The position numbers and the translations under genes are program-made. The notes under the pieces are model-generated. The model ran no database searches and had not been told where the DNA came from. It saw nothing but the letters and a program-made list of their open reading frames with translations. From Gammaproteobacteria bacterium (GTDB taxonomy: Bacteria; Pseudomonadota; Gammaproteobacteria; JAABTG01): DNA of 64,000 bases. Each line of letters starts with the position of its first letter. The first letter of the stretch is position 1. This document shows positions 44,253 through 53,775 of the stretch, one piece after another. Location: assembly GCA_034522055.1 (NCBI GenBank), contig JAXHLS010000002.1:434001-498000 (forward strand), in the 5' to 3' direction.

Positions 44253-45245
44253 TCAGCCGCTCAGGCTAGCCGCCAGTGCCATGGCGGCCTTGAGGCTGCC
44301 GTCGTCGATGTGCCCGCTGCCCGCCAGGGCCAGCGCGGTGCCGTGATCCACCGAGGTGCGCACGAAGGGCAGGCCGAGGGTGACGTTGACGGCCGCCCCG
44401 AAACCGACGTGCTTGAGCACCGGCAGTCCCTGGTCGTGATACATGGCCAGCACCACGTCGACATCGGCCAGGCCGGCGGGTGTGAAGGCGGTATCCGCGG
44501 GCACCGGCCCCTCCAAGCGCATACCCTCGGCCCGCAGGCGATTAAGCACCGGTTCGATGACTTCGATCTCCTCCATGCCGAGATGGCCACCCTCGCCGGC
44601 ATGGGGATTGAGGCCGAGGACCCGCACGGCGGGATGGGGCAGGCGACAACGCTTCCCGAGTTCCGCCACCAGGATCCGCACCACCGCCTCCAGGCGCTCC
44701 GGGGTGATATGCCGGGGCACCTCGGCCAGGGGCAGATGGGTGGTCACCAGGGCCACCCGTAGGTTGCCGCCCACCAGCATCATCACCACCTGGGGGACGC
44801 CGCAGCGCGCCGCCAGGAACTCGGTATGGCCGGTGAAGGCCACCCCCGACTCGTTGATGTTGCCCTTGTGCACGGGCCCGGTGACCAGGGCCGCGAAGTC
44901 GCCGGCCAGGCAGCCATCCACCGCCTGCGCCAGGGTCTCCAGGACGTAGGCGCCGTTGCGGGGGTCGAGGTGGCCCGGGACCACGGGGACGGGACACGGG
45001 ACAGGAACCACGCGCAAGACCCCGGGACGAGTCGGAGGGGGGGGCTCGGCCGCATCGTGCACCAGCACCTCCACCGGGATGTCGAGACGCCGCGCCCGCG
45101 CCGCCATGAGGTCCGGATCGGCGATGGCAACCCAGGGCACGTCGCTGCCGTCACGCGCCATCATCAACGCCAGGTCGGGGCCGATACCCGCCGGCTCGCC
45201 GGGAGTGAATACCACCGGAAGCGGCTCTGCCACTACATCACCCAC
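44253..45245 (-). CDS. pdxA: 4-hydroxythreonine-4-phosphate dehydrogenase
   Basis: 330 residues; NAD-dependent step of the DXP-dependent pyridoxal-5-phosphate pathway. PVVFTPGEPAGIGPDLAL, the metal-binding GHTEFLA and MYHDQGLPVLKHVGFG are family hallmarks. It lies between surA (20 bp) and rsmA, the standard gammaproteobacterial order. Confidence 0.95.
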   Translation of the reverse strand: MGDVVAEPLPVVFTPGEPAGIGPDLALMMARDGSDVPWVAIADPDLMAARARRLDIPVEVLVHDAAEPPPPTRPGVLRVVPVPCPVPVVPGHLDPRNGAYVLETLAQAVDGCLAGDFAALVTGPVHKGNINESGVAFTGHTEFLAARCGVPQVVMMLVGGNLRVALVTTHLPLAEVPRHITPERLEAVVRILVAELGKRCRLPHPAVRVLGLNPHAGEGGHLGMEEIEVIEPVLNRLRAEGMRLEGPVPADTAFTPAGLADVDVVLAMYHDQGLPVLKHVGFGAAVNVTLGLPFVRTSVDHGTALALAGSGHIDDGSLKAAMALAASLSG

Positions 45246-45265
45246 GGGTCACCGAAGTGCGATGA

Positions 45266-46552
45266 CTATTCGTCGAACAGCCGGTTTTCCACATAGGCCT
45301 CGTCCCGCAGGCGACGCAACCAGGCCTCCATCTCCTCGCCCCGCTTGCGGTTGCGCAGTTCCTCTCGCGCCTTGGCCTTGCGCACCTCCTCGGTGCTGTC
45401 GTGGTCGCGGCGCTCCAGCACCTGGACGATATGCCAGCCGAAGGGCGACTCGAAGGGCTCGCTGATCTCCCCCGGCGCGAGGTCGTCCATCACACGCTCG
45501 AACTGGGGCACCGTGTCACCGGGGTTCACCCAGCCGAGGTCACCGCCGTTGACCGCCGAACCCCGGTCCTGGGAATGGGAACGGGCGAGTTCGGCGAAAT
45601 CGTCCCCGCCCTCGATGCGATCCTTGAGCTGCGCCAGCCGGATGCGCACGTCATCGCCCGATGTGAGTTCATCGGGCCGCAACAGGATATGGCGAGCCTT
45701 GGTCTGGGTAATCATGGTGCGCTCGCCTTCGCGCACATCGAGCACCTTGAAGATATGGAAACCGCTGGAACTGCGCAGCACATCCGTGACGTCGCCGGCC
45801 CCCATATCGGCCATCACGTCCCCCACCAGGGACGGCAGGCGGTCCCGTTCCCGCCACTCCATCTGGCCACCCTCCAGGGCATTCTGGCCGTCGGAATGGG
45901 CCACCGCCAGGGCACGGAAATCCTCGCCGGCCCGCGCCCGCTCCAGCAGGCCCGCGATGGTTTCGCGGGCGGTGGCCAGTTCCTCCGGCGTCGGGGCTTC
46001 CGGCACCGACACCAGGATGTGACCCAGCTTGTACTCGCGCCCGCCGGCGGTCTCTTCCTGCAGGCTGAGATAATCCTGCAGCTCGCGGTCGGTGACGCGG
46101 ATGCGCCGGTCCACCTGGCGCCGTGCCACCTGCTCCATGGTCAAGCGCTCCTTGAGTTCCTCACGAAAGCCCGCGAAATCGAAGCCGTCTCGCTCCAGCA
46201 CCTCCCGGAACTGGGCCACCGTCAGGCCGTTACGCGCCGCCACGCTCGCCACGGCGCGGTTCACCAGCTCGTCGTCCACGACGACGCCGAGCTTCTCGGC
46301 CTCCTGGAGCTGCAGGCGTTCCATCACCAGCTTGTCCAGGACCTGCTGCAGCAGCACCGCATCCGGCGGCGGACGGGTGCCCTTCTGCCGGAGGTCGGCG
46401 AGCACACTGCGGGCGGCGTGCTCGAGTTCGCTCTTCATGATGACGTCGTCGTTCACCACGGCGACGATGCGGTCGAGCTCACGGACATTGCCCTGGGCGA
46501 CGGCCCACAGGGGTAACAACAGGATTACGGTGTACAGAATGCGTTTCATCAA
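45266..46552 (-). CDS. surA: Periplasmic chaperone/peptidyl-prolyl isomerase SurA
   Basis: 428 residues. Signal peptide (MMKRILYTVILLLPLWAVAQG), N-terminal chaperone domain (LDRIVAVVNDDVIMKSEL), two parvulin domains (about 170-270 and 285-385: ARHILLRPDELTSGDD, LARSHSQDRGSAVNGGDLGWVNPGD), then the C-terminal helix. It escorts outer-membrane beta-barrel proteins, including LptD encoded just upstream. Confidence 0.96.
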   Translation of the reverse strand: MMKRILYTVILLLPLWAVAQGNVRELDRIVAVVNDDVIMKSELEHAARSVLADLRQKGTRPPPDAVLLQQVLDKLVMERLQLQEAEKLGVVVDDELVNRAVASVAARNGLTVAQFREVLERDGFDFAGFREELKERLTMEQVARRQVDRRIRVTDRELQDYLSLQEETAGGREYKLGHILVSVPEAPTPEELATARETIAGLLERARAGEDFRALAVAHSDGQNALEGGQMEWRERDRLPSLVGDVMADMGAGDVTDVLRSSSGFHIFKVLDVREGERTMITQTKARHILLRPDELTSGDDVRIRLAQLKDRIEGGDDFAELARSHSQDRGSAVNGGDLGWVNPGDTVPQFERVMDDLAPGEISEPFESPFGWHIVQVLERRDHDSTEEVRKAKAREELRNRKRGEEMEAWLRRLRDEAYVENRLFDE

Positions 46553-46570
46553 TTATGAGGCAAGGGCCTG

Positions 46571-48850
46571 CTAGAAGGTGTTTTGATATCCGGGGATCTG
46601 CTTTTCGAGGAAGGACGCGGCCTCGCTGCCGATGCCGGCCAGCCCCTTCAACTGAAGTTGCACGAAGAAACCCGTGGAGTAATCGGTGTCCGTGCCGGCG
46701 CCCACGATATCACCATCCTTGAGGAAGCGGCGCGCCACCGCCCGTATGCCCCAGCAACAGTTCTCGTATTCCACGCCGACGAAGGAGTCCAGGGTGCGGT
46801 CATTAGTGATCTCGTAGTTCCAACGCCCCACCAGGGCGGTGGAGACACCGATGGGCCAGCGGGCGGAGACATCCGTCTGCTCGATGGTACGGTCCTTGAA
46901 GCGCCGGTCCCGCTCGTCACGGCTGTCCCGTACGAAACGGTAGGCAAGGTTGACCACCGCCTCTTCGTTAGGCTGGTAACGCAGCTGAGTAGTTCCCTTC
47001 TCCACCCAATCGTTTTCCTCGTCCCACTGGATCCCACCACGCAGGCGCCAGCGCCGGGCGAAGTCGGCGGCCAGCTCCGCCACCACATCGGAACTGTCGG
47101 CGGTGAGGGGTGGATCATTGGGCCGCCGCGTGACCTCACGGTCCGAAAAAAAGTAGATGCGGCCGACGCTGGCGCGCAAGCGCTCGCCGCCGTCGTGCCC
47201 GATCACGCGGCTGGTGAGGGCCACGGTGGCCTGATTGGCATCGTTGATGCGGTCGACGCCGCTGAAGCGGTTCTCGCGAAACAGTTGCGCGAAGTTGAAG
47301 GAGAACTCGCCGGTGTCGAACAGGGGCAGGTCATCCTGATTGCGCTCGGGGGCATAGAGATAGAACAGCCGGGGTTCCAGGGTATGGATGAACCCGCTGC
47401 CGCCCCAGGTGAAGGGGCGATCGAACACCAGGCCGCTGTCGACGCTCGCCACCGGCACCGTACGATCCGGCGAGGCGGGCTCGCCAGCCTGGCGGTTGCT
47501 CAGGTCATAGGCTGTGTAATTTAAGGTCAGCTTGGGCACCAGGAAGGTACCAGGGGTGCGATACTGGTAACTCAGGGTGGGGGCCAGATGGTAGCGCCCG
47601 CCCTCGACGCGGTCATCCTGATCGAAGTTCACCGCCTCGCCAGTGAAGTCGAATCGCAGGCGACGGTCGTCGAAGAGTTTGGAATAGGTGGCGCGCAATT
47701 GGGGCAGGCGGCGGTAGGGCCGGCTGGCCTGGCGAATGCTGTCGTCGAGGATCTGAAAGTGTTCCACGCGTCCGATTACGTTCCAGCCGTATCTCGCATA
47801 GCCGAGTTCGGCGTGGCGACGCAGGAAGCGGGTGCTGGATACCGCCAGATCGGTGCCCAGGTCATTCAGGTATTCACCGTCCGACAGGTTGGTGAAATCC
47901 ACCCGGGTACGCCAGTAAGGATTGAGCCGCTGCCGGTGCTCCAGGGCAATGAGGCTGCGATCCGCACCGAACTCGTCGTCATCCGGCAGATATTCGAGGT
48001 TCAACAGGCCCTCGCCGTCGTGGCCGTCATCCACCAGGTAGCGGTATTCGCCCTGGAACAGGGTACCCCGGTCCGACATGTGCCGTAGCGCCAGGGTGGC
48101 GTCCCGCTCGGGGGCGATGTTCCAGTAGTAGGGAATGGTCACGTCCAAGCCGGTCTCGGTGGACTGACCGATGGTGGGGGCCAGGAAACCGCTCTTGCGG
48201 GTATCGCTCAGGGGGAAGCTGAGATAGGGCGTATAGAGAATGGGCACGCCCTTGAATTCCAGTTTGGCGTGCCTCGCCACACCCACGTCGGCATCACGGT
48301 CGATCTCGACGCTGGCGGCCCCGATTTCCCAATCCACCGCGCCGGGCGAACAAGTCGTATACGTCATGCGCTCCATTAGCAGCACGTCAGCGGTGCTCAG
48401 CCTCACGGTGTCGGCGGTACCCCGCGCATGTTCCTGGCCGAGACGGAAGGTCACGTCATCCAGCCACGCCTCGCCGGTGCCGAACTCGTAGTGGGCGCGG
48501 CTGCCGCTGAGATAGAGGTCGCTGCTCCAGTAGCGCACGGTATCCCCGATATCCATGGCGTCGGCATCGCGATCGTAGACCACGAGGCCGCCATGGAGCC
48601 GGTCGCCGTCCCGCAGCACCCGCACGTCGCCGCGCAGGGTGGATATGCCGTCGCGTTCGAGGACCGCCTCGTCCGCGAACAACTCCAGTGCCCCGGCATC
48701 GAGGAGACCCGCATCGCCCTCCCATGGCGGGCGCGGCGGCACCACCTCCTGGTCGACACAAAGCGACCAATCCGCCGCAGCCACGGTGTGATACGGCATA
48801 TACGCCGCCGCCGCGATGGCGACCGCAAGCAGGTAATCGCGATGGCTCAC
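46571..48850 (-). CDS. lptD: LPS-assembly protein LptD
   Basis: 759-residue outer-membrane protein that, with LptE, inserts lipopolysaccharide into the outer leaflet. A signal peptide (MSHRDYLLAVAIAAAAYMP) is followed by the OstA/jelly-roll domain (about 50-200) and a large C-terminal beta barrel. Cysteines sit where the family needs them for its disulfides: one just after the signal peptide (SLCVD), one in TTCSPG, and an adjacent pair in ENCCWGI near the end. First gene of the operon. Confidence 0.95.
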   Translation of the reverse strand: MSHRDYLLAVAIAAAAYMPYHTVAAADWSLCVDQEVVPPRPPWEGDAGLLDAGALELFADEAVLERDGISTLRGDVRVLRDGDRLHGGLVVYDRDADAMDIGDTVRYWSSDLYLSGSRAHYEFGTGEAWLDDVTFRLGQEHARGTADTVRLSTADVLLMERMTYTTCSPGAVDWEIGAASVEIDRDADVGVARHAKLEFKGVPILYTPYLSFPLSDTRKSGFLAPTIGQSTETGLDVTIPYYWNIAPERDATLALRHMSDRGTLFQGEYRYLVDDGHDGEGLLNLEYLPDDDEFGADRSLIALEHRQRLNPYWRTRVDFTNLSDGEYLNDLGTDLAVSSTRFLRRHAELGYARYGWNVIGRVEHFQILDDSIRQASRPYRRLPQLRATYSKLFDDRRLRFDFTGEAVNFDQDDRVEGGRYHLAPTLSYQYRTPGTFLVPKLTLNYTAYDLSNRQAGEPASPDRTVPVASVDSGLVFDRPFTWGGSGFIHTLEPRLFYLYAPERNQDDLPLFDTGEFSFNFAQLFRENRFSGVDRINDANQATVALTSRVIGHDGGERLRASVGRIYFFSDREVTRRPNDPPLTADSSDVVAELAADFARRWRLRGGIQWDEENDWVEKGTTQLRYQPNEEAVVNLAYRFVRDSRDERDRRFKDRTIEQTDVSARWPIGVSTALVGRWNYEITNDRTLDSFVGVEYENCCWGIRAVARRFLKDGDIVGAGTDTDYSTGFFVQLQLKGLAGIGSEAASFLEKQIPGYQNTF

Positions 48851-49341
48851 TGGGAGAGTTCTGATTGTGATGACTTAAGAGGCGGCTAACATCGCACAGT
48901 TTAAGGTGTTCGGCAATTCCGGCAGTTCAGGCACCCGAGGGCGGGGCGTACGGGCACGCGGGACCGTCCGGCCAGCGGGCGCAGAGACCCGATGCCGGCC
49001 GTTCCATCATCCGGTGGGGCCCCTGGCGTTACCCACGCTCGCGACCCACGACGCCGGCCCGGCCATCCGGCGCGGTGCCCCTCGGACGGGCCATCGAACC
49101 GCAAAACAATGACATAGCCGGTTTGATGGCCACCCGCTCCAATGTTAAGGTTGCTGACTTGGATCGTCCCGGTTGACCGCCGGCACCCGTGCTTGCGCAC
49201 CGCCCGCCGCTAGTGGGCTGGGGGCTGGACAGGCAGGCAATGGCCCGGGTACCCAAGTATCCCTGAGCGGCCGCAGGCGGGACCTCCGCCAGCGGGGAGT
49301 CCCTACCGGACCGTTCAACCGCCAACTACCCGAATCGAATC
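48851..49341. other. Divergent intergenic region lptD / KamA-like, no gene recognised
   Basis: About 490 bp with no convincing reading frame on either strand and no repeat of the families seen elsewhere in the window. It presumably holds both promoters. Confidence 0.5.
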
Positions 49342-50727
49342 ATGCCCTACGAAACTGCCCTGCAGAGAACGAAAAGTAATGCCGCGGCATACGCGCCCTG
49401 GCCGGGCGTACCCAGCCGCTATGAGGTCTATACCGAGCGCCACCTGGATCGCATTACCCAACTGCATGGCCTGCCGCAGGAACTGGTAGCCGACATGAAG
49501 ATAGTGGCGGACGTGCTGCCCTTCCGCGTCAACCGCTACGTGACGGACGTCCTCATCGACTGGGACCGGGCCCCCGAGGATCCGGTGTTCCAGCTCACCT
49601 TTCCCCAGCGCGGCATGCTCTCCGACGCGGACTTCCAACGCATGGCGGAGGTCCACAGGCGCGCGGGCGACCGCAGTGAACGGCGCGCGGTGGCCCATGA
49701 GATCCGTCAGGGGCTCAATCCTCACCCCGGGGACCAGCAGGAACTCAACGTGCCTGATCTGGACGGCGAGCGGGTGCCGGGCCTGCAGCACAAGTACCGG
49801 GAGACCGTGCTGTTCTTCCCCAGCCACGGCCAGACCTGCCATTCCTACTGCACCTTCTGCTTCCGCTGGGCCCAGTTCGTGGGCGACACCACCCTGCGCT
49901 TCTCCGCCAAGGAGGCGGGGCTGCTGCACGAGTATCTGCGCCGCCACCACGAGGTATCAGACCTTCTGATCACCGGTGGCGACCCCATGGTGATGAAGAC
50001 CCGGCACCTGGCCGACTACCTGGCGGGCCTGCTCCAGCCATCCCTGGAACACGTGCAGCACATCCGCATCGGCACCAAGTCGCTGACCTTCTGGCCCCAG
50101 CGTTACGTCACCGACGACGACGCCGACGATCTGCTGCGCCTGTTCGAGAAGACCGTGCGCAGCGGCCGCCACCTCGCCCTCATGGCCCATTTCAATCATT
50201 GGCGGGAGATGGAGACACCCATCGCCCGCGAGGCCATCCGGCGCATCCGCGACACCGGGGCGGAGATCCGCACCCAGGCCCCCCTGCTGGCCAACATCAA
50301 CGACGATCCCGGAGTGTGGTCCCGCATGTGGCGCACCCAGGTGAGGCTCGGCATGATCCCGTACTATATGTTCGTGGAACGGGACACCGGCGCGCGGCGT
50401 TACTTCGAGGTGCCCCTGGCACGGGCGTGGGATGTCTACCGCACGGCCATCAGCCGGGTATCCGGCCTCGCACGCACCGCGCGCGGTCCATCCATGAGCG
50501 CCAGTCCCGGCAAGGTAGAGATCCAGGGCGTGGCAGAGATCCATGGCGAGAAGGTGTTCGTCTTGCGGTTCATCCAGGCCCGCGACCCCCGCTGGGTGCA
50601 ACGGCCCTTTTTCGCTCGTTACGATGACGGCGCCACCTGGCTGGACGACCTGCGCCCGGCCTTCGGCGAAGAGGCCTTCTTCTTTCAGCAGCCGGCTCGC
50701 CCCCCCACACCGCGGGACCTTGGCTGA
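49342..50727 (+). CDS. Lysine 2,3-aminomutase-like radical SAM protein
   Basis: 461 residues, KamA family. The [4Fe-4S]/SAM motif CHSYCTFC (Cys166, Cys170, Cys173) is followed by DLLITGGDPMVMK and a TIM-barrel region with EIRTQAPLLANINDD, the PLP/substrate part. Close relatives include lysine 2,3-aminomutase and EpmB-like enzymes; EpmB is shorter and acts on EF-P, so a KamA-type role (beta-lysine or a related amino acid) is more likely, but the substrate is not certain. It precedes apaG by 24 bp. Confidence 0.83.
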   Translation: MPYETALQRTKSNAAAYAPWPGVPSRYEVYTERHLDRITQLHGLPQELVADMKIVADVLPFRVNRYVTDVLIDWDRAPEDPVFQLTFPQRGMLSDADFQRMAEVHRRAGDRSERRAVAHEIRQGLNPHPGDQQELNVPDLDGERVPGLQHKYRETVLFFPSHGQTCHSYCTFCFRWAQFVGDTTLRFSAKEAGLLHEYLRRHHEVSDLLITGGDPMVMKTRHLADYLAGLLQPSLEHVQHIRIGTKSLTFWPQRYVTDDDADDLLRLFEKTVRSGRHLALMAHFNHWREMETPIAREAIRRIRDTGAEIRTQAPLLANINDDPGVWSRMWRTQVRLGMIPYYMFVERDTGARRYFEVPLARAWDVYRTAISRVSGLARTARGPSMSASPGKVEIQGVAEIHGEKVFVLRFIQARDPRWVQRPFFARYDDGATWLDDLRPAFGEEAFFFQQPARPPTPRDLG

Positions 50728-50751
50728 GCCCGATCCGGTACTCACACCACC

Positions 50752-51150
50752 ATGGCACTCACTTTAATGTCAGACGAACACAGCTACAGCATCGATGTGC
50801 ACGCGGAAAGCGTCTACCTGCCCGAGCAGTCCGATCCGGGCAGCGACCGTTACGCCTTCGCCTATACCATTACCATCTCCAACACCGGCAGCATCGCCGC
50901 CCAATTGCTGTCCAGGCACTGGGTCATCACCGACGCCGAGGGTCAGGTCCAGGAGGTGAACGGGGAAGGCGTAGTGGGTCAGCAGCCTCATCTGCAACCC
51001 GGTCAGCAGTTCCAGTACACCAGCGGCACCCTCATAGAGACCCCGGTGGGCAGCATGCGCGGCGAGTATTTCATGCGCGCCGACGACGGCAGCGAGTTCG
51101 AAGCCGTCATCCCCGCCTTTTCCCTGGCGGTGCCCCATACCCTGCATTGA
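50752..51150 (+). CDS. apaG: ApaG domain protein
   Basis: 132 residues, a fibronectin-III-like beta sandwich. YAFAYTITISNTGSIAAQLLSRHWVITDAEG and GEGVVGQQPHLQPGQQFQYTSG are near-invariant in the family. Linked to Co2+/Mg2+ phenotypes and diadenosine-tetraphosphate metabolism; the activity is not settled. Normally follows rsmA; here it is on the opposite strand, with apaH next. Confidence 0.94.
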   Translation: MALTLMSDEHSYSIDVHAESVYLPEQSDPGSDRYAFAYTITISNTGSIAAQLLSRHWVITDAEGQVQEVNGEGVVGQQPHLQPGQQFQYTSGTLIETPVGSMRGEYFMRADDGSEFEAVIPAFSLAVPHTLH

Positions 51151-51258
51151 CCGAAGTGAGGTGCCCGGCCGATGTCAGCCGGGCCGGGCCATCCGCGCCA
51201 TGGACGATATCCACAGTACCCCGGGCGGTCACCGCATCGTCGCCACGGTAGCGGCCTG

Positions 51259-52101
51259 ATGCCCACCTACGCCATCGGCGACATCCAGGGGTGCCACGAC
51301 CCGCTGCTCGCGCTGCTGGAGGCCATCCGCTTCGATACCGCCGGCGACCGGCTGTGGTTCACGGGGGATCTGGTGAACCGCGGCCCCCATTCCCTGGAGG
51401 TCCTGCGCCTGGTGCGAGACCTCGGTGACGCCGCCGTCACCGTACTCGGCAACCACGACCTGCATCTGCTGGCCGTGGCCGCGCGCCCCGAGCACAAGCC
51501 GAAGAAGAAAGACACCCTCGACGCCATTCTGCAGGCCCCCGACCGCGACGAACTGCTGGACTGGCTACGCCATCGGCCCCTGATACATCGCGGCCATGGC
51601 TATACCCTGGTCCACGCCGGTCTGGTCCCCCAATGGAATGTGGCGGATGCCGAACGCCTCGCCGCCGAACTCCATGAGGTACTGCGCGGGACAGGCCACG
51701 GGGAATTCCTGGCCCACATGTACGGCGATGGGCCCAGCCGTTGGAACGAGGATCTGACGGGCTGGGATCGCCTGCGCTGCATCACCAACGTCTTCACCCG
51801 CCTGCGCTACTGCGACACCCATGGTCGCATGGACCTGGCTGAGAAACGCCCGCCCACCGACGTCCCGCCGCCGTTGATGCCCTGGTACGCCGTGCCGGGC
51901 CGCGCCAGTGCGGGCGAGCCCATCATCTTCGGCCACTGGTCCACCCTGGCCCTGGCCCCGCTACCGGACCCCGCCCTGCGCGTCCACCCCCTGGACATGG
52001 GCTGTCTGTGGGGCGGCCGGCTGACGGCCCTGCGCTTGGAGGACGGACGCCGCTTCGACTTCCATTGCCCGCGCTTTTCCCGCCCCGACCTCAAGGCCTG
52101 A
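51259..52101 (+). CDS. apaH: Diadenosine tetraphosphatase (symmetrical) ApaH
   Basis: 280 residues from the ATG at 51259, the first that leaves the metallophosphatase motif at the right place. Motifs in order: GDIQGCHD, GDLVNRGP, GNHD, and a late HW. Hydrolyses Ap4A to two ADP and clears other dinucleotides and NpnN caps. Downstream come REP palindromes, then a terminator of the opposite strand. Confidence 0.94.
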   Translation: MPTYAIGDIQGCHDPLLALLEAIRFDTAGDRLWFTGDLVNRGPHSLEVLRLVRDLGDAAVTVLGNHDLHLLAVAARPEHKPKKKDTLDAILQAPDRDELLDWLRHRPLIHRGHGYTLVHAGLVPQWNVADAERLAAELHEVLRGTGHGEFLAHMYGDGPSRWNEDLTGWDRLRCITNVFTRLRYCDTHGRMDLAEKRPPTDVPPPLMPWYAVPGRASAGEPIIFGHWSTLALAPLPDPALRVHPLDMGCLWGGRLTALRLEDGRRFDFHCPRFSRPDLKA

Positions 52102-52111
52102 AGGGTTTGAT

Positions 52112-52344
52112 TGTCGGGATGAATCCCGACCTACATCCGTGCCAAAGGAATGGGCGGTGGGGGTGTGTGTCGGGCTTCAGTCTGTAGGTCGGTTGCTCTC
52201 GGCAACCGACATCCGCGCCCGCAAAGCGCCGAGTTTCCGTCGGCTGCCAAGAGCAGCCGACCTACGCCTCTGACCTTCTCCCTTTTCGCGTCATTTCGCG
52301 TCTTTCGCGGTTACGCTTTTTGTAGGTCGGGATTCATCCCGACA
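52112..52344. repeat. Cluster of four GTAG-headed REP palindromes plus a TTTCG repeat
   Basis: Stem-loops at 52112-52135, 52184-52212 (loop variant GGTTGCTCTCGGCAACC), 52239-52265 (variant GGCTGCCAAGAGCAGCC) and 52322-52344, with a truncated copy near 52168. A TTTCG-type repeat lies at 52280-52315. Stems keep the head GTAGGTCGG while the distal arms vary. No gene lies in 52102-52394. Confidence 0.8.
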
Positions 52345-52394
52345 GCCTGCTCACCGCGAGCGAAACATTCACCCACGAATTCTGCTGACGAGCC

Positions 52395-52418
52395 AAAAAA
52401 AGCCCGCACGAGGCGGGC
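52395..52418 (-). terminator. Rho-independent terminator after the DsrE-like gene
   Basis: On the minus strand, stem GCCCGC / GCGGGC with a 5-nt loop, then a run of seven T. It ends the sigma/anti-sigma/DsrE cassette. Confidence 0.88.
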
Positions 52419-52470
52419 CGTCAAGGTCCCGGGCAGCCGTATCCTACCGCCCGGGAAACCGGTTTGCGGA

Positions 52471-52941
52471 TCAGGGCTTGATATAGGTGAAACCCTGGGC
52501 CTGGAGGGCGGCCAGCTCGGCCACGCCGCTCGGCACGATGTCCGCCTTGGTGAAATCGTAGAGCTGATTCTCGGGGTCCGTGACCTTCTTGCCCTTGAGG
52601 GTATTGGCGCACACCTTGAAGGTGATGCCCTGGTCCTTGAGACCGGCCACCTTGGCCTGCATCTGGGGAGTGGCATTGGCCGCCAGGGTGGCCTCACCCT
52701 TCATGTCCGGATCGAGCAGCAGCGACAGGCCGTTGCCGTGCATCACCACTCGCAGCTCCAAATTTTCCTTGCCCACCGCGTTGATGTGGTTCTGGATGTT
52801 GCGCAGGGCGCCGGCCTGGGTCTTGGGGTCGTCATAATTGATGTGGTAGACCACCTTCTGTTTCTCATAGGCCACGGCACCACCGATACCCATCATGGCC
52901 CACATGACTGCGGCCCCTAACATTACGAATGTCTTGTTCAT
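52471..52941 (-). CDS. Secreted DsrE/DsrF-like protein
   Basis: 156 residues with a strong GGAGG ribosome site before the ATG at 52941. A hydrophobic N-terminus (residues 4-24) is a signal peptide, so the mature protein is periplasmic. The body is a DsrE-like fold: KVVYHINYDDPKTQAGALRNIQNHIN, then LELRVVMHGNGLSLLL, a single conserved-type cysteine in FKVCANTL (Cys111), and the tail GFTYIKP. DsrE-like proteins bind sulfur or thiols at such a cysteine. The periplasmic domain of the anti-sigma factor encoded just upstream has the same order of motifs, so the two are paralogous. Confidence 0.8.
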   Translation of the reverse strand: MNKTFVMLGAAVMWAMMGIGGAVAYEKQKVVYHINYDDPKTQAGALRNIQNHINAVGKENLELRVVMHGNGLSLLLDPDMKGEATLAANATPQMQAKVAGLKDQGITFKVCANTLKGKKVTDPENQLYDFTKADIVPSGVAELAALQAQGFTYIKP

Positions 52942-53043
52942 TGCTATATCCTCCAAACAACTGTTTATGGTGCGGTGTCGACTCATCCCCGTACCATGGG
53001 GCACCACGACCTCACCGTCTAAAGGTCATGGCCTTTGGAACCA

Positions 53044-53775
53044 TCAAACCTTGATATAGGCCCATCCCTCCTGCTGGCGCTTAACCACATGGGTCACGCC
53101 GGATGCCGTCTCACGGGCCTCGGGCACCAGGGTCACCTCCAGCCCCTTCTCCACCCGCAGCCGGCGCACCGTATTACTGCAGGCGACGAAGGCCAGGTTG
53201 GGGTAGGCCTCGGCCAGGCTGGCGACACGTTCCTGATGGCTGGACAGGCGCCGGCGCAACAGGGCCAGGCCATCGCTGTGGGCCACCACCTCGACGCGCA
53301 GCGCGGCGTTGCGGTGGCGGTAATCTGCCAGCAGGGTCTCGATCTCGTCGAGCAGTTCGCCCGCCTTATCCATGTCCCCATCCAGCAGGTGGAACACGAT
53401 GCGTGTCTCCCGGTCTTCCGCCACCGCCGGGCGCTGGCCGCGGCCATCGGCATCGAGGACCACGAAGCGCTCCGCCTGCCGGGCGTCACCGTACAGACCC
53501 ACACCGAGAACGGCAGCCAGCCCCAGGACCAGCGAAGCCGCGACCCCCATGAGACCGACACGCCGGCGTCGGCGATTCCCGCCGGCCGGGGCCGGCACTT
53601 CCGCATAGGCGTTCTGCACCATAACCTTGAGGGAACGCAGGGCGCACAGGCGGTTGCTATGGGAGGCATGGGCCTGCACCACGGCCATGAGTTCCGCCTG
53701 CTCGTGCATGGGATACTCACCATCCACGATGGCGTTGAGGGACTCGTCGGAAAGATCCATGTCATCTGTGCTCAT
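53044..53775 (-). CDS. Anti-sigma factor with periplasmic DsrE-like domain
   Basis: 243 residues. Cytoplasmic N-terminal anti-sigma domain (about 8-60: LNAIVDGEYPMHEQAELMAVV...LKVMVQNAY) without the zinc HxxxCxxC motif, a basic stretch (RRRRR) and one membrane helix (about 72-96), then a periplasmic domain (105-243). That domain aligns by eye with the secreted protein encoded next: RIVFHLLDGDMDKAGELL / VVYHINYDDPKTQAGALR; VVAHSDGLALL / VVMHGNGLSLL; VACSNTV with Cys199 / KVCANTL; GWAYIKV / GFTYIKP. Start overlaps the sigma stop by 4 bp (ATGA). It should hold the sigma factor until a periplasmic, possibly sulfur- or thiol-related, signal is sensed. Confidence 0.78.
   Translation of the reverse strand: MSTDDMDLSDESLNAIVDGEYPMHEQAELMAVVQAHASHSNRLCALRSLKVMVQNAYAEVPAPAGGNRRRRRVGLMGVAASLVLGLAAVLGVGLYGDARQAERFVVLDADGRGQRPAVAEDRETRIVFHLLDGDMDKAGELLDEIETLLADYRHRNAALRVEVVAHSDGLALLRRRLSSHQERVASLAEAYPNLAFVACSNTVRRLRVEKGLEVTLVPEARETASGVTHVVKRQQEGWAYIKV

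Noticed and set aside
49342-50727. EpmB (EF-P lysine aminomutase)
   Set aside because: The protein is over 100 residues longer than EpmB and no epmA or efp is nearby; only the general KamA family is supported.
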